DNA of 64,000 bases, taken from the NCBI RefSeq assembly GCF_008831285.2, contig NC_045151.1, positions 9,848,571-9,912,570 on the forward strand, given 5' to 3'. Of this stretch, positions 12,581 through 25,838 are shown one piece after another. Position numbers and translations under genes: made by a program. Below the pieces are notes generated by a model. That model searched no databases. It was given only the letters and a program-made list of their open reading frames with translations, and was not told the origin of the DNA. The stretch comes from Nymphaea colorata (Eukaryota > Streptophyta > Magnoliopsida > Nymphaeales > Nymphaeaceae). Each line of letters opens with the position of its first letter. Positions within the stretch are counted from its first letter, which is position 1.

Positions 12581-12760
12581 TTGGTCAGACGGTAGAATAA
12601 TCTACATGCCTTCCGAATTCTTGCTTTCTTTTCCATTTTCAGCTTGTTAATTGACTGAGGTTGCTAATGTTGTTACATTGTGTCTACCTATCTCATGGAG
12701 TCTTGGGTAATCTTGACTAACTGTCTTCTTGTACCTCATTCACATATTCAAGAACTTTAT
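12580..12760. repeat. R2 fragment (right arm only)
   Basis: Matches the right arm of R2 (CATGCCTTCCGAATTCTTGC, CCATTTTCAGCTT, TGACTAACTGTCTTC). The left arm and central turn are missing. It ends in CCTCATTCACATATTCAAGA, the same sequence that follows R2 copy III near 18270. Confidence 0.6.
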
Positions 12761-12935
12761 AAAGAGGTTCAATCTGATAGAGAAGGACGGACAATGGTTT
12801 TTCACTAGTATCAGATACGTATCATTGATCAGTTAGTCTGCTTTATTGAGTAGATCACCAACATGTACTTTCCAAACTTTCTCTAACTCATGCAAAGCCA
12901 TTTTTCAGAGGCAGAAAATGCTCACCAGATTTCAA

Positions 12936-12940
<5 letters not shown>

Positions 12941-13006
<66 letters not shown>
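12941..13006. repeat. (TA)n microsatellite
   Basis: About 65 bp of pure TA. It is followed by the R1 right-half words AGAGACATTTAATTAATT and TACATGGTTAAC, so it occupies the usual R1 internal position. Confidence 0.9.
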
Positions 13007-13008
<2 letters not shown>

Positions 13009-13739
13009 GTGCTTTGATCAAGAGACATTTAATTAATTGTGTTACATGGTTAACAAGGTGTTACTTGTAAATAAAATTTCCAAAATATTTTTACGAAAAA
13101 ATTATACCATCCCTTGTGAAGTACTTGAATGATATATAATTTACAATTTTACGCCGAAGGAAAAAATATGTGGAACCTTGTTAACTCCCTACTAAATAGA
13201 TCAATCAGCCAATAACTCAGTTCACATTGTCCACAAACTCAATGTATCATGGCTCTTTCCAAGCTTGTTTCACAAAGAGAAAAGTTAGGATTTGTGTTAA
13301 TACAAGAAGCATCAGGAGGATTAAAAAAGTTAAAACAAGAGCAAAATTAACCCTAGATTTTTTATCTGGTTGGGTAATTTTCTCAGCCGTCCATCTTGGA
13401 AATATCAACAACTAAAATCAATATTTATGGATCTCGTACCTTATAATATAAACATCAGAGAGAACAAAAAAAGTGATTTGTTAAACAGCATTTATGTAGA
13501 TAGTGGGTAATCAACCACTGACATCACTAAAAAATTATCGGTTCCCAATATACCGGCTGTAATCGTTAAAGAATTCAAACAAAGAAATTTTTACAGTTCA
13601 AACGAATTATTTTATACATTTTCTTCTTGTTAATTAGAAAAACAAGTCTCATGATTTTTTTACACACTTGTACACACATTAACTGTGTTTTGTTATATAA
13701 TTAAATCTGGCTAGCTGAAACTCTATTTGTTTTTAACAT

Positions 13740-13848
13740 ATCAAAGACTCTAAGCTTCTTTAGTAGCTTTAAAGCTTTAATGTTTTTTACTGCCTTGAAA
13801 AATCAAAGAAATGAAACCAATATCTATAATAATTTTGATATATATGTC

Positions 13849-13890
<42 letters not shown>

Positions 13891-14133
13891 CATTGATCAT
13901 GAAACATTTACAAATTTTATTACATGGTTAACAAGTTGTTACTTATAAATAAATTTTTCAAAAAGGTGAACAATTTATAATTTATATTTTCAAGGAAAAA
14001 TAATGTCATACCTTGTGAAGTACTAGAATTATCAATAAAAGACTCTAAGCTAGTTTAGTAGCTTTGAAGCTTTTATGTTTTTTTACTGCTGTGAAAAATT
14101 AAAGAAATGAAACCAGTATCTAAAATATTTTGG

Positions 14134-14170
<37 letters not shown>

Positions 14171-14530
14171 CAAAATATTTTAGATATGTACAGGTGTGTG
14201 TGTGTTACACGCATTGATTATGAAACATTTTTTAACTTCATTGCATGGTTAAAGCTTTTATGTTTTTTACTGCTGTTAAAAATTAAAGAAATGAAACCAA
14301 TATCTAAGATATTTTGAAATATATATATAATATATATATATTTCCAAATATTTTAGATATGTACGTGTGTTTGTGTGCGAGTTACATGCATAGATTATGA
14401 AACATTTTTTAACTTCATTACATGGTTAACGAGCTGTTACTTATAAAGATAAATTTTTCAAAAAGGTGAACAATTTATGATTTATATTTCAAGGAAATTG
14501 TGTCTTATTGAATGATATATTATATATTTT
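13740..14530 (+). repeat. three tandem copies of a 200-300 bp unit with TA cores
   Basis: Units starting near 13745, 14036 and 14251 each carry words of the form GCTTTAAAGC or GCTTTGAAGC, TTTTTTACTGC, AAAGAAATGAAACCA and then a TA tract. Next come CATTGAT(C/T)ATGAAACATTT and TTACTTATAAA-type words. A related single copy lies at about 19970-20210. The unit is part of the R1 right half. Confidence 0.6.
14112..14187. repeat. inverted repeat around a TA tract
   Basis: TCTAAAATATTTTGGAA on the left is matched by its perfect reverse complement TTCCAAAATATTTTAGA on the right, with only TA repeat between. A less perfect version lies at 14306-14358. Such AT-rich perfect palindromes can extrude as cruciforms. 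Confidence 0.75.
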
Positions 14531-14984
14531 TATGCCAAAGAGAAAAAAATGTTGAACCTTGTGACCCACCAATTAATTGACCAATCGGCCAATATATATG
14601 TACATCTATATAGTAGTCTCAACACAAAATCACGACTTAAAGTTTCTCACTTGTATCTATAGCTTTAAGGATATGTCATGGTTACTTAACTTAAGTAACT
14701 CGAAGATCAATTTGGGAAACTCCAATAGTGAAGGATGTGTTACATTAATTTAGCCAATAAAATAATGATTTTAAAGGAAAAATATCTAAATACTAGCCGA
14801 ACATGATGTTGGGACAACACAAGTAGAAAATAAGCATATGAATAAGATATGAATGGAAGCAACTGAAAAGCTACAGACAGCAAAGCATTCTTCTTGTTAG
14901 ACTATAAATTTAAAGAGAGAGGAAAAGAAAGAGAGATCTGATTAAATTTTAATTATTCTGGAGAAAGAGCGAGAGAGGGAGATA

Positions 14985-15515
14985 GAGACATATACCCATT
15001 TATGTCCTTGATCAGATTGAAGCCAGAGAGATTTCCGACTTTCTTCAATGCTATCCTCCATTTCCTTACCTCCACCTGGTATTGCTTCTTGTTGGATCTA
15101 ACATCCTTAATTGCAGATTTGAAGAGCCAGTTCTGGCTGCGGATGCCGGAAGTTACCACACCAAGGCCTGCATTATCTCCTTCCTGCACTCCACACTTTT
15201 GGTCACCTCCTTCAAGCACCATTTCAATTCTACAAAGCATTTGGATAAGATAAGGACAAAGATCTTGGACCTCTCTATGTATTCAAATAGTTTCTTGATA
15301 TCCTCCCCCTTTTCCAACTTTCCGCTGTCCATGAAGTTGGAAATACCACGCTCCCTGAGGCCCTCATAAGGATATCCAATGAAACACATTCTGGTGTCTT
15401 CGCCCCTGAAGCTGAAAAACACTTCAAAGTCAGATCGACCACTCTTGGTGAAGACGGTGAAGGAGTTAATGGCTCCACTCCTTCACCTGCCTCCATGTTT
15501 CCTCTAATTCCTCTA
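14985..15515 (-). pseudogene. TIR exon of a TNL resistance gene, frameshifted remnant
   Basis: On the minus strand the sequence reads SDFEVFFSFRGEDTR, then a TIR middle with MDSGKLEKGEDIKKLFEYIE and RSKIFVLILSK, then KWCLKEVTKSVEC. These are the TIR-1, TIR-2 and TIR-3 blocks of plant TIR-NBS-LRR immune receptors. After a frame change near 15180-15240, another frame carries RKWRIALKKVGNLSGFNLIK. That is the usual end of the TIR exon, followed by a GT at the expected donor site near 14990. A second frame change near 15480 separates the likely start (MEAGEGVEP) from the domain. No NB-ARC or LRR exon was found downstream (below 14985), so this is a decayed single exon. In the family the TIR domain has NADase activity and triggers cell death. 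This copy should encode nothing functional. Confidence 0.8.
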
Positions 15516-15639
15516 TTAACATTTTGTTTGGTAGAAAATTTTCTCAAAAGCATGCGGTGGACATCTTCCTGCAACAAATCCTTGATTCGCTGATGGAAGA
15601 CATGACCAAAAAGAACCCTATTCCTCTTACCAAATGCTA

Positions 15640-17195
15640 ATTTGGCTTCCTAGCAAAGAAGCAGCATTTCATGTTTTGTGTGTTCTCTTTTTATGAAATG
15701 CATAACACGGGCTAAAGCAGGCAAATTAGGGTTGTCTTATCCCATTCCTAGAGTGTCCAAAAAAGGCATTTATGTTCTTTGCATTATGCTATCAAGCACC
15801 ATCAAGCAGTGTTAGATAAGAAGAACACTATGTTTTATACTATACATTTCCAAAACATCAAACATTACAGACGGAGCTTTTTTTAAACCCACAAATTTGC
15901 TAGCCACACATGTCACTTGATATCACCCTACCATAACCATTGATACATGCCCTTTCTGGCAACCTTATGACCTTATTCTATTCTAGTGACAAATAAAAAA
16001 TCTATCAAGGTCAACCATATGGGACCTTGACTCCCCACAGAACACACTACACCTCATTCACAAAGCAAATTTTAAGCAATGTAGATTGAACATAACAGAA
16101 AGAAAATGTTTGGATATCCGAAACGACCAAATAGCCCCTTAACACAGATTTTCTTTTAATGCTAAAATTAGAGTAAAAGGAAAGCCCCATAAGACATGTT
16201 TGGCGTCATATACGCTAGTTTAGCATTTCATAAATCTGTTGCAAGGATTGTGATAGTGTGATGAAACATAAAAAATAACGTTTCATGAAATCTATTGTCA
16301 TTATTAATGCAAATTCATCAAATTCATGTTGCAAAACACCTCTAAAAAAATAAAAAAGGAAAAATGGAGGGCCAATTTTCTTGTAAGGACCAAACAATCT
16401 GACATTACATGTTTCAATACTGTTTTTGTCCCCATGCACACTGCAAGGCACACCAACCCACATCCATTCTGTCTAATTAACAAACCATTTGTCAATATTG
16501 AAAGAACCCGATTATGCATCCTTGGTTCCAATCCTTCCCTGCATTTTCATTACTAATAAAAGAACAGCATTGCCATATCCAGTGAAGGCATGTATGCCTT
16601 CATTTTATTTTATTTTAGCAAATAAAACTACTGTTTTGAATTACTGATTATAAAATCTACATATGTGCCTCCACATTTCCTTTAAAAAAAATTGTCTTCG
16701 ACCAAAGCAGGTTATGTACGCCACACAGTGCATGAAATTTTCATGCGCTAATATAGATCATTACAAAAATACTCCTGCTGGCATTCATAATCTGCACTTA
16801 CAACTGCCTACCTACACATAATGTGAGGTGTGCTTGAATGATTGATTTTTTTTAAAAAAAAATGAAAATCTTATGTTTTTTTCTTTGAGTGAGTGGGAGA
16901 TAATTAGCAACTTATCATCCTGAAAAGAGGCCCACCACGCCTTAGGGGTCATGAACTACATCAGCTTCAACTATGGCAGAACTGCATCCTTCAACTTAGC
17001 TACGATGTTCCACCACTTAAGATGCATAAGCATAATACCCATGTAAATTGAACTAACGACCTGCATTTTCACAGGTCCAAAACACGACCAGTTTTGCTGC
17101 GCCTTTTGAGGCAACTCAATTCTTATGTGTAAAAGATACAATGACAATACTATAGTTTTGTAAACTTTACATCTTCAAATACATAGATCTCAAGT
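15640..17195 (+). repeat. R3 repeat, copy II
   Basis: Longest R3 copy. It matches 25839-26780 closely up to CATAGATCTCAAG, except for about 310 extra bases here (16775-17083). Its left part also matches R3 copy I. Noncoding; an 82-codon frame within it has no motif. Confidence 0.75.
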
Positions 17196-17689
17196 CAACA
17201 TCCCTCCCCTCCGGCTTGACATCTTTAAATTTGAGATACAAGGTAAACAAGGATTCAAATCTTCTAAAGTCTGAGATAATTGGAAGCATCTTGAAACAAA
17301 TACTTACGTGTTAGCAGCTGCGACCATCCTTCTCACTTCCTACAAATCTAACAAGTGTTACAATAAGTCAGAGATTTATTTTAGAAAATCCAACAAGAGG
17401 GCATGATGCATCATCCCCTCTTGCAATAAGCCATTTATTCTCTTTAGTTCAGAATTTTCATTTGAGACTCCTACTTCTGATACATTCCTACAAATAAGCC
17501 TCCATTTTTCTCCTGAATTTTTGCATCTCCACACGTGTGGGGGTAGCTTTAATTTATTCAATTCTGTATGTGAAAAAATCAAAAAGCCGAAAAAAACACC
17601 ACAAATCATCGCCAATGCTATATATATATAGTATTAAGGTGATTTATTAGAATGTAAAGAAAGACACAAACATGGTAACGTTATTTTAT

Positions 17690-18285
17690 ATGCAAAATAA
17701 GTGGTGTATAACATTGCTTTTTTGCTTCACTTAGTTTGAATTTTGGGAAGACGGTTAGTTAGCTGCACCCAGGACTCCATGAGAGAGGCAATTATACACA
17801 AATAAGAACATAAAGCAATAAGAGGGTCTTTGTCAATCCATTGAGAAGCTGAAGATGGCATTAGAAGCAACAATTAACAAGGTATGTATAAGTCTATTGT
17901 ACTTGTAAGCAAAAGTCTAAATGTTTCATCACTACTATAGGAACTATGTAACCTCAAAACTAGTAGCTTCTTTTCATCAATTGGGTGAGTCCAACAAGTT
18001 CCATGGTCCCAATAGTGCAAAAAAAATGTTGTTCATCTACGTGATCCCAAGTCACTTCCTGACAGTACAATAGATTTAATCTACATGCCGTTTGAATTTT
18101 TGCTTTCTTTTCCATTTTCAGATTCTCAATGGACTGAGAAAGACCCATCAGCATGTTATTGCTAATCTTCTTATGTTGCATCTATCTGTCTCATGGAAGC
18201 TTTGGTAATCCCAACTAACTGTCTTCCTGAAGTCTAAATCAAGTGAAGAACAAAGGCCACTTGCCTCATTCACATATTCAAGAAC
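17690..18285. mobile_element. R2 foldback element, copy III
   Basis: Contains the R2 left arm (GGGAAGACGGTTAGTTAGC, GAGAAGCTGAAGATGG) and right arm (CCATTTTCAGATTCTC, AACTAACTGTCTTCCTGAAG) in inverted orientation. The centre differs from the other copies (around 17920-18060), so this copy is rearranged inside. Confidence 0.65.
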
Positions 18286-18349
18286 TTTATGAAGACAATC
18301 TGACTGAAGGATATACAACACAGTGACATTAGTATCAAATCCTTAAATT

Positions 18350-18900
18350 GAGGTCACTCTTATCAAGCTCAGAGGCATACTTGGATTTGTACTTCAACAA
18401 TCAAATTTATAGAAAAAATAAGCAGTAAGACATTGGAAAATAAAATTTCATGGAAGATTATACACTTAAGTCAAAAAACTCAGGTTTTGATGTATCAAAA
18501 ACAGAAATGGCCATTTCAGGTTCCAATATTGTTGTTAACATTTTTCTTTTAAATATGGCAAGAATGACGATTTATGTTTCAATATTATTGTTGACATCGG
18601 AGGTCACTTGTCATTTACCACTACTAATTGTGCATTCCAATTTGTATCTAAATTTTGCTAACTTATGCTTGTGCTTTATTTGAGAGAATAGTGTTGGCAA
18701 AAGGACTTCTCACGTCCTACGTTGTCTAAAAACTAAGATGTCATAGACTTATACAACGGCGATATAGTTCTTGTACTAGTGCAGCAAATTATTCAAATTT
18801 GAAAGCTATATAGATAAATAAATAAAGTTCTTGTCACAATGTATTTGATAACAGTAATATAAATGTTAGATTTTAATATTAGTATTTTTGTCTTTGATTG
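18350..18900 (+). repeat. R1 repeat, copy D (partial)
   Basis: R1 words (CATACTTGGATTTGTACTTC, TTTACCACTACTAATTGTGC, CTTATGCTTGTGCTTTATTT) in order, with the 62-bp internal duplication present in diverged form. It is followed at 18902-18932 by the TA tract typical of R1. Confidence 0.7.
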
Positions 18901-18901
18901 C

Positions 18902-18932
<31 letters not shown>

Positions 18933-19019
18933 TGTGTATGAGAGAGAAATTGGTAGTTACTAAACCCTTAGGTGCCAACCCTATAAAAACCCTTAGGTGG
19001 GAACCCTATGAATTGTTGA

Positions 19020-19364
19020 AAAAAATTGATTGAAAAAGTTACTCCTTATGTTAGATTATGAAAATACCCTTCTTGAATTGTTCTCAGTTATCCATCTTCG
19101 AAAAATCAATGAGTAAAATTATTGTTTTTGTATCTCATACCTAGCAATCTCTCTCTCACTCTCATTCTCTCTCTCCCCCATGTATATATATACACACACA
19201 CACACACACACATAACTTTTCCAATATATATGGTTGAAAACAATTGGGAGAAAAAGTTAGACATTTATGCTATATTATTAAAATACCCTTATTGAATTGT
19301 TGTGAGCTGTCCATCTTTGAAAACTCGATGGCTAAAATTATAGTTTATGGGACTCATACCTACA

Positions 19365-19365
<1 letters not shown>
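19020..19365 (+). repeat. tandem duplication of about 190 bp
   Basis: The stretch ending TCTCATACCTAGCAATCTCTC (about 19155) is repeated ending CTCATACCTACAATCTCTCTC (about 19375). Both copies contain GTTAGA..ATGCTATATTA-like text and a TCCATCTT(C/T)GAAAA word. A third diverged copy lies at 13300-13440. Confidence 0.5.
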
Positions 19366-19425
<60 letters not shown>

Positions 19426-19445
19426 CATACACACACACACACGTA
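19366..19445. repeat. (TC)n(TA)n(GA)n(CA)n compound microsatellite palindrome
   Basis: A run of TC dinucleotides, then TA, then AG forms a perfect self-complementary block of about 60 bp. A CA run follows directly. Confidence 0.9.
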
Positions 19446-20319
19446 CATATACAAGAATATACACAGATATATAGAGAGAAAAAATGAGATTCAGTAAATG
19501 ACATTTTAGTAGATTTTTCTGCTAATGAATTGTTTGTGTTATGACAATTATGTAATTGATAGAAACTTCTCAAAATCATTATTCTTTATACTTTGAACAA
19601 AAAAGATAAAAATGGTCTACAATGAAAGAACCATCACCATTGTGCCATTTGACCGCTGACACTAGCGACAAAATCTTGAGGCAAATCAATAGCTGCAAAA
19701 CAAATGGTTTTCACCAAAAAATTGTAGGGTAATCTGATTCCGTGTCAAATGTTTAAGTCACTAAAAAAATTTCGAATTGCAGACTCACAGTTGACCGGCT
19801 GCATGGGTTTAAAGAATTCTTAAATAAATTTATACAGTTCTAACAAAAGTTCTTCTTGTTCATTAGAAAAATAACTCTTACAACATACTGTATACGCATT
19901 AACTGTATATTGTCATAAAAATTAATTTGGCTAGATAAAACACTCATATTTTTAATCAGATCAAAGACACTAAGCCTGTTTAGTACCTTTAAAGCTTTTA
20001 TTTATTTTACTGCCATGAAAATTTTAAGAAATGAAACCAATATGTAGAATATTTTGAAATATATATATATATATATTATGTGCATTGATCGTCTGACATT
20101 TTAATTAATTGCATTACATGGTAAACAAGGTGTTATTTATAAATTAATTTTTTCAAAGAGGTGAATGGTGTATCATTTATATTTTTACGAAAAAAATATG
20201 TCATAACTTGTGAAATACTAGAATGATATATAATATGTTTTTACACCGAAGAAAAAAAAAATTATGTTGAACCTTGTGAAGTACAAACCAAATCGATCAA
20301 TCGGACAATAAATGTAATG

Positions 20320-20620
20320 CTTCATGAATGTATCCTAATTTTTATATATATTCATAGAACTCCTCTTAATGTTCATATTGCTGAACACCCAATGACAAAG
20401 AGAGAAAATATAGGGAAAATTTTCTTTTTAGGGCCCAATAATATGGTGTGACATGCATTGAGTCTTGAGCACATTGCATAGTACACCAATCCAAATCCAA
20501 TCTGCCCAATTACTGAACTAATTTTTGAATATTGGGTATGATCATTTAGCCTAATAATCCTCACCATATATTTCATCTTATTTTATTTTAGCAAATATAT
20601 ACTTTCAGCTAGGTTGAGAA
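20320..20620 (+). repeat. R3 repeat fragment, copy III
   Basis: Short diverged match to R3. It includes an inverted-order cognate of the CACACCAACCCACATCC region and the TTTTATTTTAGCAAATAT word also found near 16610 and 26500. Confidence 0.4.
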
Positions 20621-22128
20621 TTCCAATTATGTTCCTTCAAATTTCATTTTGAACAAATCACATCTACAACAAATCACCATATATTTTAACCGTTTTATTT
20701 ATCCTCACAATTTGAGAAAATGCGGACTAATTAAGTTGAGATACTTGATCATTAACGTAAACTATTGAAATTTTAATGACTAGTGCACCACTATATGTGT
20801 TTCTATTTGAAGGCAAATGATGGTGTTTAAAATCTCTCCACCTGCAACCATCTGCATACCCGTTCCAAAGGACGTTATCACAATGACAGGTTAGCAGCTA
20901 GTTTTCATTTTGAAAAACTATCTGTACTACAAAAAAGGAGGTCACATATGTACAAGTATAGTGGGATGGCATGTCAAGCAAACCTTTTACCCTAAAAAGA
21001 CCTTAAACCATAAAAAGGCAAGGGCTTAAGTTTAGACTTCTGTCTTTGGTCAAGCAGTGGGCCTTTCTGCTCACCCAAGAAACCATAACATAATCATTGA
21101 GGAGACTCCAGCATTACCCACCACAAAATGGTGCGTCATCAATGCTCATCATGACTACCGTTCATCGAGATATATAAACAAGCATCTGCAATTCAAAAAT
21201 ACCCCATTGATGCTCATTAAGGCATCGCCCGTCAAGAAACCAAGCAGTTGTGATTTTTATATCTTTGAACCGAATTGTTGGGTAACACATAAGTGGTGAA
21301 TTGATCTCAGTTCTACAATTTTAAAGTAAATAAAAGTATGCATCATGCTCGTGTGACAGACTGTAAATTATATCTTAAAAATAGCTTGATGACACAATGT
21401 TTCTTAAGGGCTTGTTTGGCAATCAGAATAGCAATACAGGCACGTATCTGTTGTAAAAATAGAGGGACATTCATGTAGTACTATGACAAAATGTTTCATG
21501 TGTAGTTTCTCCAATTATTAATGTTGATACATGAAACAATGCGTTATTGTAACCACTTCCAAATAAGCCCCAAAAATACTATACCTAAATTAAGAGGGAC
21601 ATGAAACTGTGTTGCCATGTAAATAGGCCAATAAGCACCTCCTCCCATCTGTAGCCCGGTTCTGGACTACATTGTCGTCAGCAGGTAGCAGCACACTCTT
21701 TAACCCAGTTCATTAATTTTACAATGACCAAGAATTTTTTTTCTCAATGTCATGTTCAACTCCTTTCTTGTAGTAGCGCTCTGTCAACTGAATGCACACA
21801 CTAAGTCATGAATTAGCATACTAATTACAGCAATTTCGGTTATGGGTTCACCATTTTCCATGGTACTTAATCGGACATGATACGGTGTGCGAAAAGTGTC
21901 CGATGCACACTAATTAAACCTTTTACATTTATTACTCAAGCAAAAATATGAAAAAAATATGTTGTGGCATCAACTTGGCAGAACTGATTCAAACCAATAT
22001 AAATCACAATAACGATCCAGGGAATTAACGTTTCACTCCTTTTTTTAAGCAACAATAACATACCTATAAAACTTCATTTTTAGTTTCGTTCAGCACTTTG
22101 GCCTTTTATTTTCAAGGGAATAAGATAT
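20620..22128. other. unassigned AT-rich sequence
   Basis: About 1.5 kb with no protein-like frame above 80 codons, no matched inverted repeat and no recognised domain. I see nothing here that I can name. Confidence 0.5.
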
Positions 22129-22155
22129 ATATGTGTGTGTGTGTGTGTCTGTGTG

Positions 22156-22188
<33 letters not shown>

Positions 22189-22232
22189 CTGTGTGTGTGT
22201 GTGTGTGTGTTTGTGTGTGTGTGTGCGTGTGA
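22129..22232. repeat. (GT)n microsatellite with TCTG/TTTG interruptions
   Basis: About 100 bp of GT repeats with a partly periodic pattern of single C or T interruptions, ending in GAGTGAGTGAATGA. Confidence 0.9.
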
Positions 22233-22339
22233 GTGAGTGAATGATCATTCATGAAGGCTGTCTCATCTAACATAGTGGACAGTTGAGAGATAAACGAGAA
22301 AAGGTATAAACAAATATCAGATAATTAAAATGCCCATCA

Positions 22340-22620
22340 AATTTCTCTACTTGTTCTTCCATCGACCCAACTTCACGTTGGATCGATCATGCGTCGTTAA
22401 AGATGCCTACACCAATGTGTGCAGCGATATGTGCCACAAAAATGTTGGTGATAGTTTTATCGACATTTTCTTCACTGACGGCCTCTGTAGAAGTCAAGTT
22501 TTACCAACATTTTATTCGCTGTTGACCTCGACATACATCAGCAAAACTTTTACTGACATTTTGAGGCCGTCAGTAAATCCACTTTTTTATAAGGCATGGG
22601 TTTCTCATAGTGGTTCCACT
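22340..22620. mobile_element. possible CACTA (En/Spm) subterminal remnant
   Basis: Repeated short words GACATTTT, GACGGCCTC and GAGGCCGTCAGTAAAT occur in both orientations. Subterminal regions of plant CACTA elements carry clustered short motifs of this kind (GACGGCC and ACTGACATTTT types). A clean CACTA...TAGTG end pair was not found and no transposase is present, so the call is weak. Confidence 0.3.
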
Positions 22621-22924
22621 AGAACTTGGGTCCAGATCTCCTACTTGGAAGCTGGATCCGAAAATCCTTGTGATGTTAGTAGGGGAAACTACATACCTCT
22701 TCCAAATTGATAGTAGAATAAGGAATATTTCTGAAAATGAAGAAGGCAAAAGAGACACCATAAATCAATGCCAATTCTATTAATTTCAATTGTTATTCAA
22801 TGACAACTTCCAATCTTTAGCCACACACGCACACACAGATATATATATATATATATACAATGCTTTTTCTTCTCAAAAAGGTATTTAGTAGAATGTAAAG
22901 AGAGAAACAGACATGATAAGGTTA

Positions 22925-23450
22925 TATGAAAAATAAATGAGGTATAACAAGGCTTTGTGCTTCACTTGATGTGGACTTTGGGAAGACAATTAAACAGCTG
23001 CACCCAAGACTCCATGAGAGAGGCAAATTATACACAATGTAAGAACATTGGCAATAAGACAGTGGTGGCTCTTTGTCAATCCGTTGAGAAGCTGAAAATG
23101 GCGAAGCAAGTAGCAATTCAAAAGGTATGTATACTTCTATTGTAATTGTAAGCAAAAGTACTGATTGTTCCATGTTTCCAATAGCGACGAAACAATGTAT
23201 TTCAGTCACAATCAGTACTTTAGCTTACAAAAAAGTGCAGACAGTAGAATAGAATTAATCTACACACCTTCTGAATTCTTGCTTTCTTTTCTATTTTCAG
23301 CATCTCAATGGACTGAGAAAGACCCACTAGTGTGTTATTGCTAACGTTCTTACATTGTGTCTACCTGTCTCATGAAGGCCTGGGTAATCCTGACTAACTG
23401 TCTTCCTGAAGTCTAAACTAAGTGAAGCACAAAGGCCATGCACCCACTGG
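22925..23450. mobile_element. R2 foldback element, copy IV
   Basis: Full-length R2 palindrome. The left arm TGCTTCACTTGATGTGGAC pairs with right-arm sequence ending TAAGTGAAGCA, and GCAATTCAAAAGGTATGTA pairs with the TACACACCTTCTGAATTCTTGC region. Noncoding. Confidence 0.7.
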
Positions 23451-23892
23451 ACTAATTCCTTTTATCTGTAACTTGTCCATATATTTCAAGGTATGGATTA
23501 CTACAGCAATGGCATGTGATGTGCTACTAAAATAGCAAAATCACCTTTGGAGGTGAAGGTACAAAAATAATAATAACAACAAACTGTGTAATTAAAATCA
23601 CAAAGAGTGGCAAATGTCAAGTGAAAGCCATGAACCGTATATCATATAGCGCAGAATTTTTTAAGAAAAGCAAGTGCAAGAAGTACCATCATTAACCAAG
23701 AGGAGGCAGAGCTAGGAATCTTTTATTAGAATGGACAAACCATAGTTTTAAAATTTTGACGAGGGTTGAAATGTAACTCTTCAAAACTTCTGTACATGGT
23801 AAGTGAAATTACATATAGATTTTTTCTATGACCCCTGTCAGCCTCCCCTGGCTTTGCCCCTGATACCATACCTTCGCAAACCACTAATTAAA

Positions 23893-25479
<1,587 letters not shown>

Positions 25480-25659
25480 GAGCATTCAGTAACATAAAAT
25501 GATGTTTCCATTGTGTTGTCTTTTAAGAAAGAAGATGCTTTTGTGTGTATATAAATAAATATATACATATATATATACATATATATTTATATTTATATTT
25601 ATATATATATGTAGATAGATAGGTAGATGAAGAGAAAGGGAGAGGGAGAGAGAGAAGCT

Positions 25660-25835
25660 AAACCATGACTGGTATTTATTTGTCAAAATGACAAACGATT
25701 TGAGCCATCCGGTCTTTGACTGAGATGCTAGCTCTTTTGTTTTTCTTAATTAAATTTTTTCAACATTTTCTCTGGCACTGATTCCTACATCCCTCATTTC
25801 CTCTTCCTCCCTCCCAGCTGTGTTAAGTGGCATCC
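25660..25835. mobile_element. truncated copy of the 6945-7408 foldback element
   Basis: Matches the left half of that element (GAGCCATCCGGTCTTTGAC, GATGCTAGCTCTTTT, AGCTGTGTTAAGTGGCATCC). It stops at the start of the internal stem and is joined directly to R3 sequence (CCCTTTCTGGTAACC). Confidence 0.6.
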
Positions 25836-25838
25836 CTG

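Noticed and set aside
15002-15369. Plus-strand frames of 83-95 codons
   Set aside because: Antisense shadows of the TIR pseudogene exon.
22330-22710. 126-codon plus-strand frame
   Set aside because: It lies across a motif array typical of transposon ends and has no domain.
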